Shown here: in pieces, positions 63,088 to 64,000 of the stretch | Layout of the letters: each line of letters opens with the position of its first letter | How positions within the stretch are numbered: the stretch's first letter is position 1 | Origin: Bacteroidia bacterium | Lineage (GTDB): Bacteria; Bacteroidota; Bacteroidia; B-17B0; Aurantibacillaceae | Assembly (NCBI GenBank): GCA_016787445.1 | Contig: JAEUTQ010000065.1 | Location: 54,393 to 118,392, forward strand | Direction of reading: 5' to 3' | Length of the DNA stretch: 64,000 bases | Made by a program: the position numbers and the translations under genes | Notes under the pieces: model-generated | Seen by the model: the letters and a program-made list of their open reading frames with translations, nothing else | Told to the model about the DNA's origin: nothing | The model's database searches: none

Positions 63088-64000
63088 TTATTTTTTCATA
63101 AGGTGCCAGAAGCGCCAATACAACGCAATGCCAACAAACACTAAACTGAAGGTAAGCGCCCACCAAATTCCTATTACCTCCATTTTATATGTAAATCCTA
63201 ACAAGTACGCGAGAGGTAAGGCCAAAACCCAATAGCCTATTAAAGTAATGTAGGTCGGGAACTTCACATCTTCAATACCGCGTAAAATCCCAATGGAGGT
63301 AACTTGCAATCCATCGAACAATTGAAAGAAGGCCGCTATAATCAACAAACTCGAGGTCACTTTTAAAATCTCTGCGTCGGCTGTAAAAATCTTAGGGAGT
63401 ACATCACTCAGTAAAGCGAACACGATTGCGAAAAAACCCATGCAAATTAACACTAACATTACCGCAATATTTCCCGCACGCCTGGTTTCATTTTTATTTT
63501 TCTCCGCGGCAAAGTTACTTACCCTAATAGTGGCCGCACTGCTGAGTCCGCTTGCAAACATATAAGTACCGGAAGCTATTGTAATTGCAATACCATGCGC
63601 GTCTATAGCTTCTTTTCCAAACTTACCTGCCATAAATAAGGCCACCACAAAAGCAGCTACTTCAAATGTAAACTGAAATGCTGAATTGATTCCGATTTTC
63701 CAGATTGGCTTAATGGCTGTTAAATTTATCTTTACCTTTTTTAATAGCGGAACAATTTCTTTTGTTCTTTTATTCTTAAAAATATACCAAACAAAAGAGG
63801 CACCCATAAAACATCTGGCAATGAAAGTCGCCCAGGCGGAACCCATGTAACCCATTTCAGGCAAACCCCATTTCCCATATATTAAGGCATAGTTCAAAAC
63901 AATATTAAGCAAATTGCCTGTTATACTAATATACATGGCAGCGCGTGTATTACTTAATCCTTCGGTGTACTGTTTACAGGTAAAGAAAAACGATATAGGA
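63088..64000 (-). CDS. MATE-family efflux transporter (partial, C-terminal part)
   Basis: The frame continues past the right edge, so the first ATG at 63936 is not the start. The part seen, about 304 residues, has multiple membrane helices and family segments: KQYTEGLSNTRAAMYISI, NIVLNYALIYGKWGLPEMGYMGSAWAT near the middle, FASGLSSAATIRVSNFAAE, and FDGLQVTSIGILRG. MATE proteins export drugs or organic cations with Na+ or H+ antiport. Convergent with msbA, 15 bases apart. Confidence 0.92.
   Translation of the reverse strand, partial: PISFFFTCKQYTEGLSNTRAAMYISITGNLLNIVLNYALIYGKWGLPEMGYMGSAWATFIARCFMGASFVWYIFKNKRTKEIVPLLKKVKINLTAIKPIWKIGINSAFQFTFEVAAFVVALFMAGKFGKEAIDAHGIAITIASGTYMFASGLSSAATIRVSNFAAEKNKNETRRAGNIAVMLVLICMGFFAIVFALLSDVLPKIFTADAEILKVTSSLLIIAAFFQLFDGLQVTSIGILRGIEDVKFPTYITLIGYWVLALPLAYLLGFTYKMEVIGIWWALTFSLVFVGIALYWRFWHLMKK

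Noticed and set aside
1..64000. CRISPR arrays, tRNA/rRNA genes, insertion sequences, prophage
   Set aside because: No regularly spaced direct repeats, cloverleaf, rRNA-like sequence, transposase or integrase was recognised in any gap.

Overview
The window looks like a chromosomal segment of a Bacteroidota bacterium, probably a gliding or type IX-secreting member of the Flavobacteriia/Sphingobacteriia-Chitinophagia part of the phylum. Signs seen directly are GldK, the start of GldL and a PorP/SprF protein; three secreted proteins with type A or type B type IX secretion (T9SS) sorting domains; a PorE-like envelope protein; many promoters of the Bacteroidota form TAnnTTTG (-7), some with a TTG about 20 bases upstream; almost no Shine-Dalgarno sequences; and an AT-rich, tightly packed gene order. 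No tRNA, rRNA, insertion sequence, prophage or CRISPR array was seen, and no intergenic gap exceeds 300 bases (the largest, 285 bases, lies before topA).

Layout. 1-2821 (minus): T9SS core genes porP/sprF, gldK and the start of gldL, leaving the window on the left. 2960-8966 (minus): aspartate kinase, then an envelope operon read miaB, sigma-54 activator, lptE, TPR-like protein, secG. 9252-13691 (plus): topA, mgtE and a lipoprotein. 13688-16378 (minus): purA, ribH and a membrane TPR protein. 16488-19835 (plus): recF, a DciA-like gene, an M28 peptidase and a DinB-like protein. 19832-23980: ung, a 43-residue lipoprotein, OsmC, two secreted proteins and lipA. 23977-26966 (minus): an ECF sigma factor followed by a probable membrane anti-sigma factor with VPxxYFE repeats, a Spy-like periplasmic protein and an outer-membrane barrel. 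27046-33654: a small membrane protein, lpxK and purine nucleoside phosphorylase, Nif3 with a zinc-ribbon partner, an O-methyltransferase and threonine aldolase. 33644-43079: surface proteins, including a PHP-domain T9SS substrate, a lipoprotein/barrel/T9SS repeat protein/glycosyltransferase cluster, and the PorE-like TPR-propeller-SPOR protein. 43091-50782: a class III-like sirtuin, dipeptidyl peptidase IV, a LytTR response regulator with a propeller histidine kinase, and a type B T9SS protein. 50771-55680 (minus): a nucleotide-sugar operon (DegT aminotransferase, Ugd, Uxs), then small genes including acylphosphatase. 55727-64000: a thioesterase, a 5'-nucleotidase split over two genes, dnaA, a LolC/E-like permease with rbfA, an MsbA-type ABC exporter and a partial MATE transporter.

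The genes are mainly housekeeping and envelope functions. The features that most deserve a second look are: two genes whose only plausible start codons are CTG (49793 and 60804), both just after an upstream stop codon; a set of promoters whose -7 element almost touches the start codon, predicting leaderless mRNAs; a repeat-bearing membrane protein directly downstream of an ECF sigma factor; a PorE-like T9SS protein with a SPOR domain in place of the OmpA domain; and a perfect 13-bp hairpin shared by two convergent stop codons. None of these is proven to be a new system; they are inferences from sequence reading alone.
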